A DNA stretch of 64,000 nt, from positions 29,046,719-29,110,718 of the forward strand of contig CM056577.1 of the NCBI GenBank assembly GCA_029721435.1, read 5' to 3'. Under the pieces are notes generated by a model. That model worked only from the letters and a program-made list of their open reading frames with translations, was not told the origin of the DNA and did no database searches. The stretch comes from Gymnothorax reevesii. Taxonomy: Eukaryota > Chordata > Actinopteri > Anguilliformes > Muraenidae. The position numbers and the translations under genes are program-made. Shown in pieces: positions 1 through 16,453 of this stretch (within the stretch, counting starts at the first letter, position 1; each line of letters opens with the position of its first letter).

Positions 1-237
1 GCTGCCGACCACGAATTGTCCTTGTGTAAATAACAAATACTCATAAATACTATGTGCCATTATTATAAACTGCAATTTTTATGTTCTGTTATGGTCACAA
101 TGCGGAGATGCCTTTAAATGACAATTTTAAAATGAGATTATATTAGAAATATAACATTTTCCTGCTTTAGTTAGCAATTAGACAGCAAGTTTAAGCTTTA
201 GACTATGTTTATTAACAAAGGTGAATGAGTTATTTAA

Positions 238-2069
238 CCCCTTTGTGCAGAAGCCAAATCTGGCTAATTATGTGTTACCTTATTTAAGCCTTTATAATTC
301 CAGATTGCTGCTTCACAGGCAGAGAAGGAATGACTCAACTGAGTCAGGACACTTGAAGCATTTTGAATTCCATCGTATTTCAGTTTATTTTCATGATTTG
401 GTGGAGAAAAAGGGCTGCAAACAAAAAAATCATGAGAATTCAGAATCGAAATTGTAAAAAAAAAATAGTTCTGAGAACATAGAAATTGCTGGGGCTTAAA
501 TCTATACATTTCTGGGATCATAAATTCCTTGACCACAATTGCAAGTCATATGAGCATTGAATTCCAGATCACCTACTCTCTAGGACTCTCAAATAAGACA
601 GCTATCCAGGTGCCTCCCGGAAATCTAAGATCCCTCAAAATGGCGCACTGTCAAATCATAAAATAGTCATATATTTAACACAAATCAACGTTGACGCATT
701 AAATTTATTATGAACTAATGATTTTCTGGTTGAATTTAACACGAGTTTATAAATATCTGTGCAATTGGACATCACTGGTCACCAGTAACCTCTCCAAACA
801 CAAAACATGCCTTTTCTCCTTGATAAAGTTTAGAGTTTTGTCCATTTTCCTTCAAAGTCCCCCAAGCCAGTGCACATACTCATTAAAAGAACTGCTTATT
901 AAACAGTCAGAACATTCATCTTACAATGAAAGGCATGCAGTTCCCACTTCCAAGTCCACAACCTCATATAAACTCTTTCTACACCTTATGAGGAACAAGT
1001 ACGTATAACTCACTAACTCAGTAATATCTGAAATATACATTATTTTGACAGAGCAGACAGAAAATCTGGCAAATCCTTTCCTAGATTCAACAGAAAGGTT
1101 CAATGAACGTACCAGGGGGTGTAGCGAAGTGGTTTAGCAGTTCACATTTTGAATGTGCAAAAAGCTCGGCATTCGATTTCGTTGAATACGGTATAAATTC
1201 CAAAAGAAAAAGCCACAGTAGCATACCCTTTTTTTATTGAATCCCTCCTCCAGAGACAGATGTGTCTGGTAGAAGGAACCCTCCGGTCCTCTTTCATTAG
1301 TATTAATTACCATTGACCATGTCCTTGCCTCATTTAATCCTGTAAAAATAACTGAACACTCGCACCGGGTTTGGGAGTCTTTTTTCTTCTTTAAGTCCAG
1401 TAATTTTCAGCTGGGCAATTATGCGCAACATTGAGAGGATACAACCTACCTTGCTTATACGCAAAACCTTGTTTACTCTTCTGTTTGTAAAATCAATGTC
1501 TTTCATTTACTGTGGAAAGTTGAAACACTCGAGAATTGGATTAGAAACGAGCCAATCAATACATCATCACCGGGGAAGATTTACGTGGGCGTGAACTATA
1601 ACTGTGATGTTAAGCAGATGAGCCTGAGTATTGGTTATCAACACCAGTACTTAGATGGATATGAAGGAGTGCTGAATTTGTCAATGGAGGAATCTACGCG
1701 TAAATCCATGGTCGGGAAATACGCATTTTTATATGTGATGACCACCATTGACAGAAGAATGAGAGTACCAATACCTTGTCAAATTTTTGCTTCAGAAAAC
1801 TGATTTTTAACTACTAATTGGGATACCATTGGCTCACTGTAGCTGAAGTGGTTGCTACAGAGGACAACGATTTTTTCTGTTGCAAGAGGTCATTTTTTTG
1901 AACTGCTGGATTGAGGTACTATGGGCAGATACATTGAGCAGTTTCCGCATCATGCTTTGCTTAGGAGTTTAATTCATGCAACTCCTGATAAACAGGTTTG
2001 GGACTGAACTCGTCCGTATTCTAGCTCAGTTTGCTGGTGAATATTCAATAACTGATCCGGGTCTGCCAT
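238..2069 (+). mobile_element. TTAA-flanked (piggyBac-type) element, copy A, truncated
   Basis: Starts at a TTAA (234-237) followed by CCCCTTTGTGCAGAAGCC, the same terminus as copies at 6621-8574 and 59948-61854. Homology to those copies continues to about 2069, where a TAA-tract repeat begins and the other terminus is missing. No transposase is visible, so it is a non-autonomous member. The TTAA target and CCC...GGG ends are known for the piggyBac superfamily; family membership is inferred from them only. Confidence 0.7.
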
Positions 2070-2530
2070 CTAATAATAATAATAATAATAATGCATCAAT
2101 TTTATATAGCGCTTTTCTGGACACTCAAAGACGCTTTACAATGGAGCCATTATTCATTCACTCACACATTCACGCTCTGATGGTGGTAAACTACGTTTTT
2201 GTAGCCACAGCTGCCCTGGGGTAGACTGACGGAAGCGTGGCTGCCAGTATGCGCCTACGGCCCCTCCAACCACCACCAAACATTCACACACTTTCTAGAG
2301 ATAGAAAGTGTAACTGCATGCATTAGTAGAGCAGCTTTATGTACGCAGGCGGACACGTCTGCAGAAATGTGTTGCTTAGCCCCTTTTGTCCTCAGTTAGA
2401 CTGTGCCAGCTGTTGCCGTGGCCATGTGGACCTCTGGCCATGGCCAGTAATGGCGTGGCTGGGATTCAAAGTCCTGACCTCAGGGCTCCCAGATAAACAT
2501 CTTAGCTGTGAGGCTTTCGGAAGCGATCTG
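2070..2530 (+). repeat. Fish-type interspersed repeat with TAA tract
   Basis: Begins with (TAA)7, then a stretch around tatatagcgcttttctggac that I recognise as common in fish genomes, followed by the segment mentioning cagctgccctggggtagact. It interrupts TTAA element copy A. It looks like a retroposon or LINE 3' fragment; the exact family and the right boundary are uncertain. Confidence 0.5.
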
Positions 2531-2761
2531 TCCAGTTAAATTTAAATGCTTCCAGTTGTTTATCTGTCTTGTCCCCATCCCCCGCCCTTCCTCACTCTTC
2601 GCTTCTCTTTCTCCGTCTCATTCCCTCACTCTTTTCAGCCCTGTTTACCTTGTTTACTCTCAAGAAGCTTCTGTTGTCATGGCAGCAAGTATGTCACCAT
2701 GTTTAAATGACCGTTAACGCCTCTCGAGTCATATTTTGAGAGCTTTGTGTGCTCCTGTGGG

Positions 2762-2825
2762 CCTGTGTGTGTGTGTCTGTGTGTTTGTGTGTATGCATGT
2801 GCTTGTGTCTGTGTACCTGCATGTC

Positions 2826-2871
<46 letters not shown>

Positions 2872-2890
2872 TGTTGGGGTGCGTGCTTGT
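2762..2890. repeat. (TG)n microsatellite
   Basis: Two TG-rich runs, the purest at 2833-2870, within a wider TG-biased stretch. It gives spurious open frames of Cys/Val and Thr/His repeats on the two strands. Confidence 0.95.
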
Positions 2891-4330
2891 GTGTGTAGTA
2901 TTTGCCCACAAACATGTATGTCTTTTTTGTGGATATGTGTCTGCATGTGTGAATGTGTGTTTGTACTTGTCTCAGTGCACATGCATGTACATGTGTGCAA
3001 TATTTTATTTATTGGTGTGAGTTTTTCGGCTGCATTATTCCAGACATAAGGTAGAGACATTCAACAGATTTCCCACGCAAAGTGTGCATTTCTCTTGTGT
3101 GAAATATTAATGCTCAACACTCTGTTTCGCCACTTGCTTCTGCCCTTGGCAGGAATGGTTTGTGCAAATACCATAAAATATGCTTAGAAAATAATGGATT
3201 TGCCTCCCAAACTACCCAGTCGTGACTCTCAGCATTATTCACTGTGTCTCAGTGAAGGATAAGAGAGGCACAATCACATCCACTGATGTCGGCGTCACCA
3301 AACTGGCAGCAGAATATTATGAGAAATGAGCCCGACGTTGGCGAAAACACAGACTTTTCCAGAAATCGCAATTGCAATCTCAACTGTGCTTCTGATGTTG
3401 GGGTTTGCTGTGTTCAAGTAGCACATTCAGACAGGTGAAATCTAATCAGCCATTCTGTGTCCTGCACTACTGGTCATATCACTTGTGGGCGAGTGTTAAC
3501 TGTGCTGATCTGTGCACTGTCCCTGCACTTCAGTTTCAGGCCTATGCATTTAGAAAGTTACAGTTAGCACGTTTGCAATTCACGCTATAAAATACTCAGT
3601 ATTCATTCAACTGTAGCAGTGTACATATATATATATACATATATATATCAGACTGTAGTGGGCTCCTTTGACCTCCTCAAAAGGTCATTTGAGACTGAAC
3701 ACTTGGCTGTTTTTCTCACTGTCTTGAGTGAAGATGTAACAAAAAAGGAATAATATTTATAACAAGAGCAATCCGAGATTTCTGATCTCCGCCAAAGGAT
3801 GACATTGATACAAATGCAAGATCTGTCTCTTGGGAAGATTTTAGGACCACGCATCCGACAAGTTTAATTGGGATTTGTGTGTGTAAAGCAACCCATTCTC
3901 GTCTAGCAATAACGTCTAAGTGAAAACAATTGTGTCAGATCATTCATCACAAGAGCTTTCCTGTGAGGTATTACTCGGTATAGCTCCTGTGATTTACCCG
4001 TGCGGATTTACGGATGGCTGCTTATGAGGGTTCATCCACCCTCATGGTTGCAGCCGGGTGCACAGTACCACGCTCTGTAAACTCATAAAGTTCTCATGGC
4101 ACTTGCGGGCTACGAATGCACAGAATGATCACATGATGAACATGTGACTTAAGGAAAAAATGATTGGTTTGCTGTGATTATCGCCTATATAAGCCCGCGG
4201 TGTGATGTGAGAGGACTTTACTTTGAATTGTCTTGTCCTGAGTGTCCCTGTACCCAAGTTTCACCCTTTATCTCACACTTTTCACGTGCTTGATGGACGT
4301 GATGAATAAAACTTTCCGAGAAATGTCACT

Positions 4331-4550
4331 AAATTTGTAGATCCAGATCCCGATCCGGATCCAGAATCCAGATCTGGATCTGGATCATCACCAAAATTTA
4401 ACAGAGTTGTCCCTGGACCAAGACCTATCTCTGGTGAAAATTTCATGAAGATCCATCCAGTAGTTTCTGAGAAATCCTGTCCACAGACAGACAAATAAAT
4501 AAATAAATAAATAAACCGACTCGATCGCATAATCTCCTTGGCGGAGATAA
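4331..4550 (+). mobile_element. Retroposon 3' tail (RTE/SINE-like) with terminal hairpin
   Basis: Contains palindromic GATCCGGATCC / AGATCTGGATCT blocks, then a conserved-looking section with aaaatttcatgaagatcc, then ACAGACAGACAAATAAATAAA and a terminal hairpin TCTCCTTGGCGGAGA (4533-4547). I recognise this layout as the tail of retroposons spread across fish and invertebrate genomes. The driving LINE family is inferred. Confidence 0.6.
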
Positions 4551-6620
4551 TAATAATAATATTTAATAATAATTATTATTTTATATAACTGAAAATATTG
4601 GTATCAGGTCTTCTGCGAGGTGGCCTTATTACACCAGAAGGTTGAGACAGTTAGTTTTCTGGATGTCCGTCTGTACATGTATCCGTCACACTGTCTGTCA
4701 GAAATATCTTCTCTACAGTACATCCTCTGAAGGAGTGGAGGGATTTTTTTTTATCAAATCGGACGTGGTAACTCCCCACAGAGGGTGGCTGAACTGATAA
4801 TGTTTTTGGAGGTCGTTGGGTCAGAGACCAGGTGCCATCAGGTCATTTGTACATTGGGGCTGAAGATCACCTCCTAGGGCTTATGAAGCTAATGGCAGGC
4901 GGTGGGGCGGCATAGTTATTCCTTTTTGTTTGTTTGACTGTGGTTCTGTCCTGACAGCTCATTGGTATCTCACTGCCCTCATTCCACTACCTTCTCCTTC
5001 ACACCGTCTGCCTCCAAAAACACGGCGATCTCATCTGTGAGGCGGGGCCAAAGGTCACCAGCCCCCACAGTGCCGCTCCATTGGGTCATGTGGCAGCAAG
5101 GTCGGAAGAGCAGGGGGTGACATCACTGCACACGATATCCCAGCCTAACCTCCTGATTTAGGGCAGTCAGCAAATTTTTTTTGTTTTTTTGCCTTGGTTG
5201 AATGAGTAACAGTCACCTTTGATTCTGTCGATTCATCTGTTCTGTTCTGACCAATTAGGTGAACGACTGAATGAATCCTTAACGGCATCATCTGTTTCAT
5301 ATTTTTGTACCTGATGATATCTAATTTTGTTCTTTGTGTTTCCTTTTGTTGGTTTTACTTGTTCGCCCATGAAAAACACAATGACGTAGGGAGTGAAGGC
5401 CAGAGTGTCTGATTTTGTAACCCAGGAAAATGGTCGTGCTGGTCATGCTTGACCAGTGGTGAGTCCGCCTTTAACTGACTGGTAACTGTAACAAGCTCCA
5501 GTCCTGTAGGGCTGTTTCCACAAGTGTCTGCTGGTTTTTGCTGTGATACTGCAGTAGTAATTAAGATTGGCTAAAGAATCCACATATCTTGTTCTCTGGG
5601 CAATAATTAGCTGCTAATTTGAAGGAGACCACAAAAAACTACAAAAAACCTGCAGTACTTGAGGTTAACATCCCTGCATTAGACAAATAAAGAATTTGGT
5701 GTGAGTCAGGAGCCAGTGTTCAAATCCCATCTCGGAATCAGTGCACCTATTACTGATGACGCTCTCAGTTATGAAGTCCATTTTCATTGTCCAGGCTGCA
5801 TACAACCTCAATTCCGAAATAGTTGGGACAAAGTGTAAATTGTGAATAAAATCAAAATGCAATGACTTTCAAATCATACCAGCTGTTATTTTATTCACAA
5901 TAGAACAGAGATAACATAGCAAATGTTGAAACTGAGATATTTTACAATTTTATCCACAAAATGAGTTCATTTAAAATTTGATGGCTGCTATAGGTCTCAA
6001 AAACATTGGGACAGGGGCCTGTTTACCATGGTGTAGCATCCCCTCTTCTTTTTACCACAGAGTGGAGGCGTCTGGGCATTGAGGAGACAAGTTTCTTGAG
6101 TTTCACCTTTGGAATTTGATCCCACTCTTGTTTAATACAGGCTTCCAGCTGCTGGAGAGTTTTGGGTCGCCTTTGACAGACTTTTCGTTTAATTATGTGC
6201 CAAATGTTCTCAATCGGTGAAAGATCAGGATTGCAGGCAGGCCAGTTCAGCACACGGACTCTTCTAATACAAAGCCATGCTGTTTTAATAGCTGTAGTAT
6301 GTTGTTTTGCATTGTCCTGCTGAAATACACAAGGGCTTTCCTGGAGTAGATGTCATCTGGAGGGCAGCATATGTTGCTGTAAAACCTTTATATACCTTTC
6401 AGCATTCATGGTGCTTTTTAAAACATGCAACTATCCCACACCATATGCACTAATGCATCCCCATACCATCAGAGATGCTGGCTTTTGAACTGAATGCTGA
6501 TAACAGGAAGGGTGGTCTTTCTCCTCTTTAGCTTGGAGGACACGACACCCATGATTTCCAACAAGAATGTCAAATTTGGACTTCTCTGATCACAGGACAC
6601 TTTGCTACAGTCCATTTTAA

Positions 6621-8574
6621 CCCCTTTCTGCAGATGTAGATGCCCGCGTCTATAGACCTGCAAATTGGAAGTACGCTGTTACTGTACTCGATCACTAGAT
6701 AGCACCCTCGCATCAGTTATTGAATGTTCACAAGCAAGCAGACCTCGAACGCGGTTCTGAATACGGTGAAGTTCCCTCCAATCCCTGTTTTTCAGGAGTA
6801 GCATGGATTAAACTCCTCAGCTAAGCCTGATGTGCAAACTGGTCAATATCCTTGCCCATAGTATCGATCCAGTAGTTTTAAAAAATTATCACTTGCGACA
6901 GAAAAAAAACGTACTACTCTGTAGCAACCATTTTAGCTACAGTGAGCCAACAGTATTCCAATTAGTGGTTAAAAAAATACGTTTTGTGAAGAAAAAAATC
7001 CGACATAGTATTGCTTCTCTCACATTCTACTGTCAGTTACAATCATCACACACAAAATATGCGTAGTTCCCTCCCATGGATTAACGCTTAGATTCCTCCA
7101 TCGACAAATTCAGCGCTCCCTTCTATCCACCGAAGTACTGGTGTCGATAGCCAGTCACTCAATGAGATACTCAGATTCATCTGCGTAACTCTACAGTTAT
7201 AGTTCACGTCCTCGTGAAGCTTCCCCGGTAACGATGTGTTGACAGACTCGTTTCTTATCCCATTCCCCAGTGTCTTAACTTTCCTCTATAACTGAAATAC
7301 ATTCATCGGACAATAAGAATGGGATACAAAGCTAAGCGTAAAAGTAAGGTCGGTTGTATTCTTCGAATGTTGGCCGCGGTTGCGCAGCTGAAAATGATGC
7401 GATATCAAAGAAATAAAGACACTCGAGACCGTTCTGAAGTGTTCAGTTTCATTTACGAGATTTAAATGTTGTATGGACGCGGTCAACGGGAATTATTCCG
7501 AATGAAACAGAACTGGAACGTTCCTTCTACCCGATACATCTGTCTCTGGAGGGGGGCATCAATGAAGAAAACAGGTTATACTTCTACTCTGTTTGCATTT
7601 TGCTTAATTTGGCTTTTTGCTGTAGAATCTATACCGCGTTTAAAGACATCGAATGCCGAGGTTTTCGTTTCTCCAAATGCATACATCCCACGCAGGTCGG
7701 TAGATCCCTCGGTACGTTCATTACACCACTCTGATGAATATGGAGGCATATGTCGTTGTATTTTTTTCCTGAAAGTGAAATTTCTGTTCTGTTAAAATAA
7801 GGTGTATTTCAGAATTCAGATATTACTGAGTTAGTGAGTTTTCACCCTTATAAGGTGTAAGGTTATGAGCTCGGATGTGAGAGCGGTTAGCTTTTTATTC
7901 ATATCATGTTTGGTCTTGCGTGAATGTTATAGCTGTTAAATCTGCACTTCATTTAATGCTTGGGGTACTTCGAAGAGAAATGGACAATATTGTTAACTTT
8001 ATTATGGAGAAAAGGCATGTTTTGAGAGGTTACTGGTGACCAATGATGTTCCACTGCACTGATATTGATTAATTCATGCAAAACTCAACCAGAAAATCAT
8101 TTGTTCATATTAAATTTCATGCCTTAAAACTTTATTTGTGTTATATACATGATTTTTTTATGATTTGACTGGACTTCATTTTGAGACTTCGGGGAGACAC
8201 TTGGATAGCTGTATAATTTGGCTAAAAGCATGTAGGTAATCTAGAATGTAATGTTGAAGATGAATTGTACTTGTGGTCAAGGAGTTTATGATCCCAGAAA
8301 TGTATAGTTTTAAGCCCCAGCAGTTTTTAAATCCTCAGAATTATTTTTTTTGCAATTTCAATGGTGAATTCTCATGAAGATTTTTTATGTTTGCAGCTCA
8401 TTTTCTCTACCATAATCATGAAAATTAACTGAAATACTATGTAATTCTAAATGCTGTAAGTGTCTTTTCAGAATTGAGCCACATTTTTCCTCTTTATGAA
8501 GCTTTAATTTTGAATTATACAGCATTAAAGTGGGTAACCCAAAAATAGCCAAATTTGGCTTCTGCACAAAGGGG
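6621..8574 (-). mobile_element. TTAA-flanked (piggyBac-type) element, copy B, complete ends
   Basis: Flanked by TTAA on both sides (6617-6620 and 8575-8578) with termini CCCCTTTCTGCAGATGTAGA and ...GCTTCTGCACAAAGGGG. It lies inside the mariner transposase; joining the flanks across one TTAA gives continuous mariner sequence, so the target duplication is exact. It runs in the opposite orientation to copies A and C. No transposase gene is seen; the longest shared open frame is at 7466-7795 (described under findings). It is probably mobilised in trans. Confidence 0.85.
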
Positions 8575-8806
8575 TTAAATGAGCCTTGACCTACAGAACA
8601 CGGTGGCGCTTCTGGATCATGCTCAACAATGGCTTCCTTTTTGCATGATAGAGTTTTAGGTGGCATCTGTGGATGGCACTGCGGACTGTGTTTACAGACA
8701 GTGGTTTCTTGAATTATTTCTGGGCCCATTTACTAATGTCAATGACAGAATCATGCTGGTGAGTGATGCAGTGCCGTCTGAGGACCCGAAGATCACAGGC
8801 ATCCAG

Positions 8807-9133
8807 TGGTTTAGCCCCCGCCGGCTGGAGACACAAAGCTGGCGGGCACTGGGACCATGTACCCAAAGAGTGGAAGGGACCCAAATGCATAGGCTGAGTA
8901 AAAACAAAGAACTTTTAATAAATATTTAAAAAGATAATCAAAACCACAAGGGAAGCAGCAGCACAAAAACCCCAGCAGTGCTTCGAAACCAGAATGCAGC
9001 TGCACCTTCTCAAGGCACAGCCAGCCCTTAAATAACAAGCCTTCACCTCCACCTCAACGAGCCACACCTGTTGCCCGTTAAGGTGGAGGTGAAGAATGCA
9101 GCAGGGGAGGGACTGCCGGGCAGAACCACCACA
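8807..9133 (-). mobile_element. Solo-LTR-like insertion
   Basis: A 327-bp block interrupts the mariner between catcca and ggccttgtccc. Read on the minus strand it starts TGTGGTGG, ends CTAAACCA (TG...CA), and has a TATTTAA box (near 9033-9026) and an ATTAAA signal (near 8914), as an LTR would. It also contains an internal inverted repeat CTTCACCTCCACCT / AGGTGGAGGTGAAG (9043-9096). No clear target duplication was found, so another class is possible. Confidence 0.45.
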
Positions 9134-9686
9134 AATCGTTTTTGGCCTTGTCCCTTATGCACAGAGATTTTTCCAGTTTCTCTGAATCTTTTGATGATTT
9201 TATGCACTGTCGATGATGAGACCCTCACAGCCTTTGCAATTTGACGTTGAGGAACATTTTTTTAAAGTATTCCTCAATATTTTTTTACACAAGCCATCAC
9301 AGGTTGGAGAGCCTCTGGCCATCTTTACTTCTGAGAGACTCTGCCTCTCTAAGACGTCCCTTTTTTAGCCAATCATGTTACACACCTGATGCCAGTTAAC
9401 TTAAATACTTGCTAAATGTTCTTTCAGCCAATTCTGTTATATATGAATAGCTTTTTCAGCCCTTTTTTGCCTGTGTCCCAACTTTTTTGAGACCTGTTGC
9501 AGCCAGAAAATTTGAAATGAGCTCATTTTGAGGATAAAAATGTAAAATGTCTCAGTTTCAACATTTGAAATGTTATCTATGTTCTATTGTAAATAACATA
9601 TTGGCTCATGTGATCTGAAAGTCATTGCATTTTGATTTTATCCACAATTTAAACTTTGTCCCAATTATTTAGGAATTGGGGTTGTA

Positions 9687-12000
9687 TTGTTGTTTTCATT
9701 TATATTCACTGATGAAGGTTCATAACTAAGCCTTTAGAGAATGGGTATTGGTTACTGATGGGGTTATATTATTGCTGCCTAACGTCTCAGAATAAAATAA
9801 AATGCCAAGAAAAGAACACAGATGTCTCACTGGGGTGTTGTCCCATTGGTGCATTGTACACCGAGACATTGGAGTAATGATTCATTTATGCCTTTCTTTG
9901 CTTTTAATAGGTAGAAAGTAATTGCTTCCCAAAGATATTATATTTTGGAAATTAGTTCCTTGAGGAAGAAAATGCACCTTCTCTGTCTCATTTCTGAGAG
10001 TGTAATTGCCATAATCAATCACTGGGTGAGCAAAAGGAGAATTTATTAACATGGTCCTTTTTTAACCTTTATTTAACCAGGGAAAGTGCCAGGGAGATAA
10101 TATTTAATGTTTTCAAGGACTCCACCCCGGTAGAAATGCCAGATAGAACAGTTGCAAGTGAGGAGGGATAGAGCGAAGCAGGGGTGAAGCCCCTGGAGCA
10201 GTTTTGGGGTTAAGGGTCTTGCTCAAGGGCCCAACAGCAGAGTTCTTCCCAACCTCGTGTTTCCAGATCTAGTCAGAATCCCAAGTCCCACTGGGGCGCG
10301 ATTCAGCAACTACCAGTAACCAGTCCAGCAACCTGCCACTAGGCTGCCCTGCCTCTCTTTAGCTCTAATCTGCTGTCCTGCAGCTCTATCGTCATTAAAA
10401 ACTTCATTTTCTTTCAGGTTAGATTCTTTTTTCTTGGACACTGATGTTGACATCATTTGCCATCATTAAGGATTTGTTTTTCTTCAGCTATGCCAGTCTC
10501 AAACAATGGACAGCGTAATGAGTTCTGACTGCTTTTTTTTTCATTTTTATGGATATTTTGCGAGTCATAAGTGATCCGTGTTAGTTATGCAGTAATTGTC
10601 CAGAAAGAGGTGCAGTACAACACCGACATTACTTCTGCCAAAGCACTTCTGCCGTAACCATGCTTCTCAGTCATTTCTGTAGTTCAGGATCAGTGAAAGT
10701 TAGAGTTCAGATGTGTTCTGGAGTCTCCATGAACGACACTGGTAGCAACCAATGAAATCAGCCCTGAAATGTTGTCATAATTGAATTGGCTTGGGATTGA
10801 CACAGACGAGGAACAACACTACGCACATAAGCGGGAACAGAAGTGCTGATAACCATCGAGAGAAGTAAAGCTTCACTCGCCATGAGGAACTTCATGTTGA
10901 ACGCAATAAACAAAAGCATCATCAAAAAAATTCCGGTGGATAATATAAATCTAGCCGTAATAATTGCTAATATAACCTCATGCTAGTACAGTATCAGTCA
11001 GCCTTCAAAGAAATCAAATTTTCTATCTTGTTCCTCAGACAAGTGTTCCTCATTTTCCTTAGTGTAAAATTCTTGTCTACTTCAACCTTGGGGTCTTTTT
11101 CATCAAGGTAGAAAAATTATTGTACATTCAGGTTACTCGAGCACTCCAGCTAAATTGAGAACATCAGAAACGTTCAATTCAACACGCCTACGAAGCTTGT
11201 TAATTAAGAAAGGACGTGCCTCGCCTGGCAAAAGACAAGGCAGTAGTTATGAGCAAATTAAGAAGCAATCTCGCCTCTCCCTCTCTGGTAATTGAGTGTA
11301 CTGCTGTAACTATAAACTTCTTATATCCAGTGGTATGCATTTTTCTGGCTTTAAGGCAAGTCAGTTAAATCCTTTTCCCAGTAGAGCTACGGTCCTGTAG
11401 ATTTTCATTTCAACCAGCGGTGCAGTGGTCTCTGGAGAAGTGGATATACTCTATTCGGTAGAAGGGTGCATCGCCATGGAGAAAGTGGGTACATACTCTT
11501 TTATGTATTGCAATGGCTTTTTAAATGATGGCTGATTATACTCTAAATTGACTGGAAAAAAATTTTTGGACTTTTGCATGTACCCTCCACTACAACACAA
11601 ATTTTAACCCATAACTTCTAATACCTCATACTGATGTTTAAAAAAATATCTCATGTTTAAAAAAACTCAAGAAGATCTCTAGCTCTTGAGAGAGATGTGC
11701 TTTGTTTAGGTCAGAATGAAAACTGACAGAACAGTTGATCTCCGAGATAAGGCTTTGACAACCATACCTTAGCGATTGAATAATATGATCTTTGTCAGTG
11801 TTGGCAGTGTAGACTGACTGGGTGGTAGATCTCCAGGAACAGGGTTGGACAGCCCTGCTTTTGCTGTTGAATGCAGTGTGCTTTGTGAGGGTTTAGAGTG
11901 GAAACCTGCCGGAAGATGGGTCTCCAAAATCAGATGTTGGGCAGCCATGCTGAGTGTGATGTCATTCACTGGGTCATGTGACCTCTCTGCCTCACTGCAG
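9687..12000. other. Non-coding DNA upstream of the TMEM108 large exon
   Basis: Probably intron 1 of TMEM108. No coding exon could be recognised; the expected first coding exon (start codon and beginning of the signal peptide) is not identified here. It contains an interspersed repeat (10063-10365) and hAT-like end fragments near 11828-11955 (gatctccaggaacagggttgg). The splice acceptor cctcactgcag ends at 12000. Confidence 0.6.
10063..10365. repeat. Interspersed fish repeat (SINE/L2-like)
   Basis: Contains a section with ttgctcaagggcccaacagc and ctgccactaggctgccctgcc, wording I recognise from dispersed fish SINE/LINE fragments. Boundaries and family are approximate. Similar diverged pieces lie near 13740-13885 and 21440-21570. 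Confidence 0.45.

Positions 12001-16453
<4,453 letters not shown>

Larger units (their letters stand above)
2531..5802. other. Non-coding stretch upstream of TMEM108
   Basis: No gene recognised. It holds TG microsatellites (2762-2890), a short AT tract near 3630, a gapped hairpin at about 4012-4053 (GGCTGC..GAGGG / CCCTC..GCAGCC) and a retroposon tail at 4331-4550. Open frames across the TG tract are low-complexity artefacts. Confidence 0.6.
6023..9322 (-). pseudogene. Tc1/mariner transposase, broken
   Basis: Minus-strand remnant. It starts at an ATG complementary to 9320-9322 (M-A-R-G-S-P) and keeps a helix-turn-helix-like segment near 9228-9180 (SSTVHKIIKRFRETGKIS). The C-terminus (6253-6023) contains NPDLSPIENIW, the D/E part of the DDE catalytic signature, and ends in GDATPW. 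It is interrupted by an LTR-like insert and a TTAA element and has frameshifts in the central part (6663-6469). It cannot encode a functional transposase. Confidence 0.85.
5803..9684 (-). mobile_element. Tc1/mariner transposon carrying nested insertions
   Basis: Both ends sit next to TA dinucleotides (5801-5802 and 9685-9686) and form long inverted repeats: CAACCTCAATTCCGAAAT... on the left matches the reverse complement of ...AGGAATTGGGGTTG on the right. Removing the nested TTAA element (6621-8574 plus one TTAA) and the LTR-like insert (8807-9133) leaves about 1.6 kb, the usual length for such elements. The transposase reads on the minus strand and is decayed. A second copy starts at 63936. 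Confidence 0.88.

Noticed and set aside
1118..1180. tRNA-like wording (gtagcgaagtggtttagcag ... ggcattcgatt) inside TTAA copy A
   Set aside because: No cloverleaf can be formed and the segment aligns to the same place in the other TTAA copies, so it is drifted element sequence.
1585..1803. 72-codon frame in TTAA copy A as an element gene
   Set aside because: The corresponding region of copy C has stops and frame changes.
2677..3060. Open frames of Thr/His and Cys/Val repeats on both strands
   Set aside because: They are translations of a TG microsatellite.
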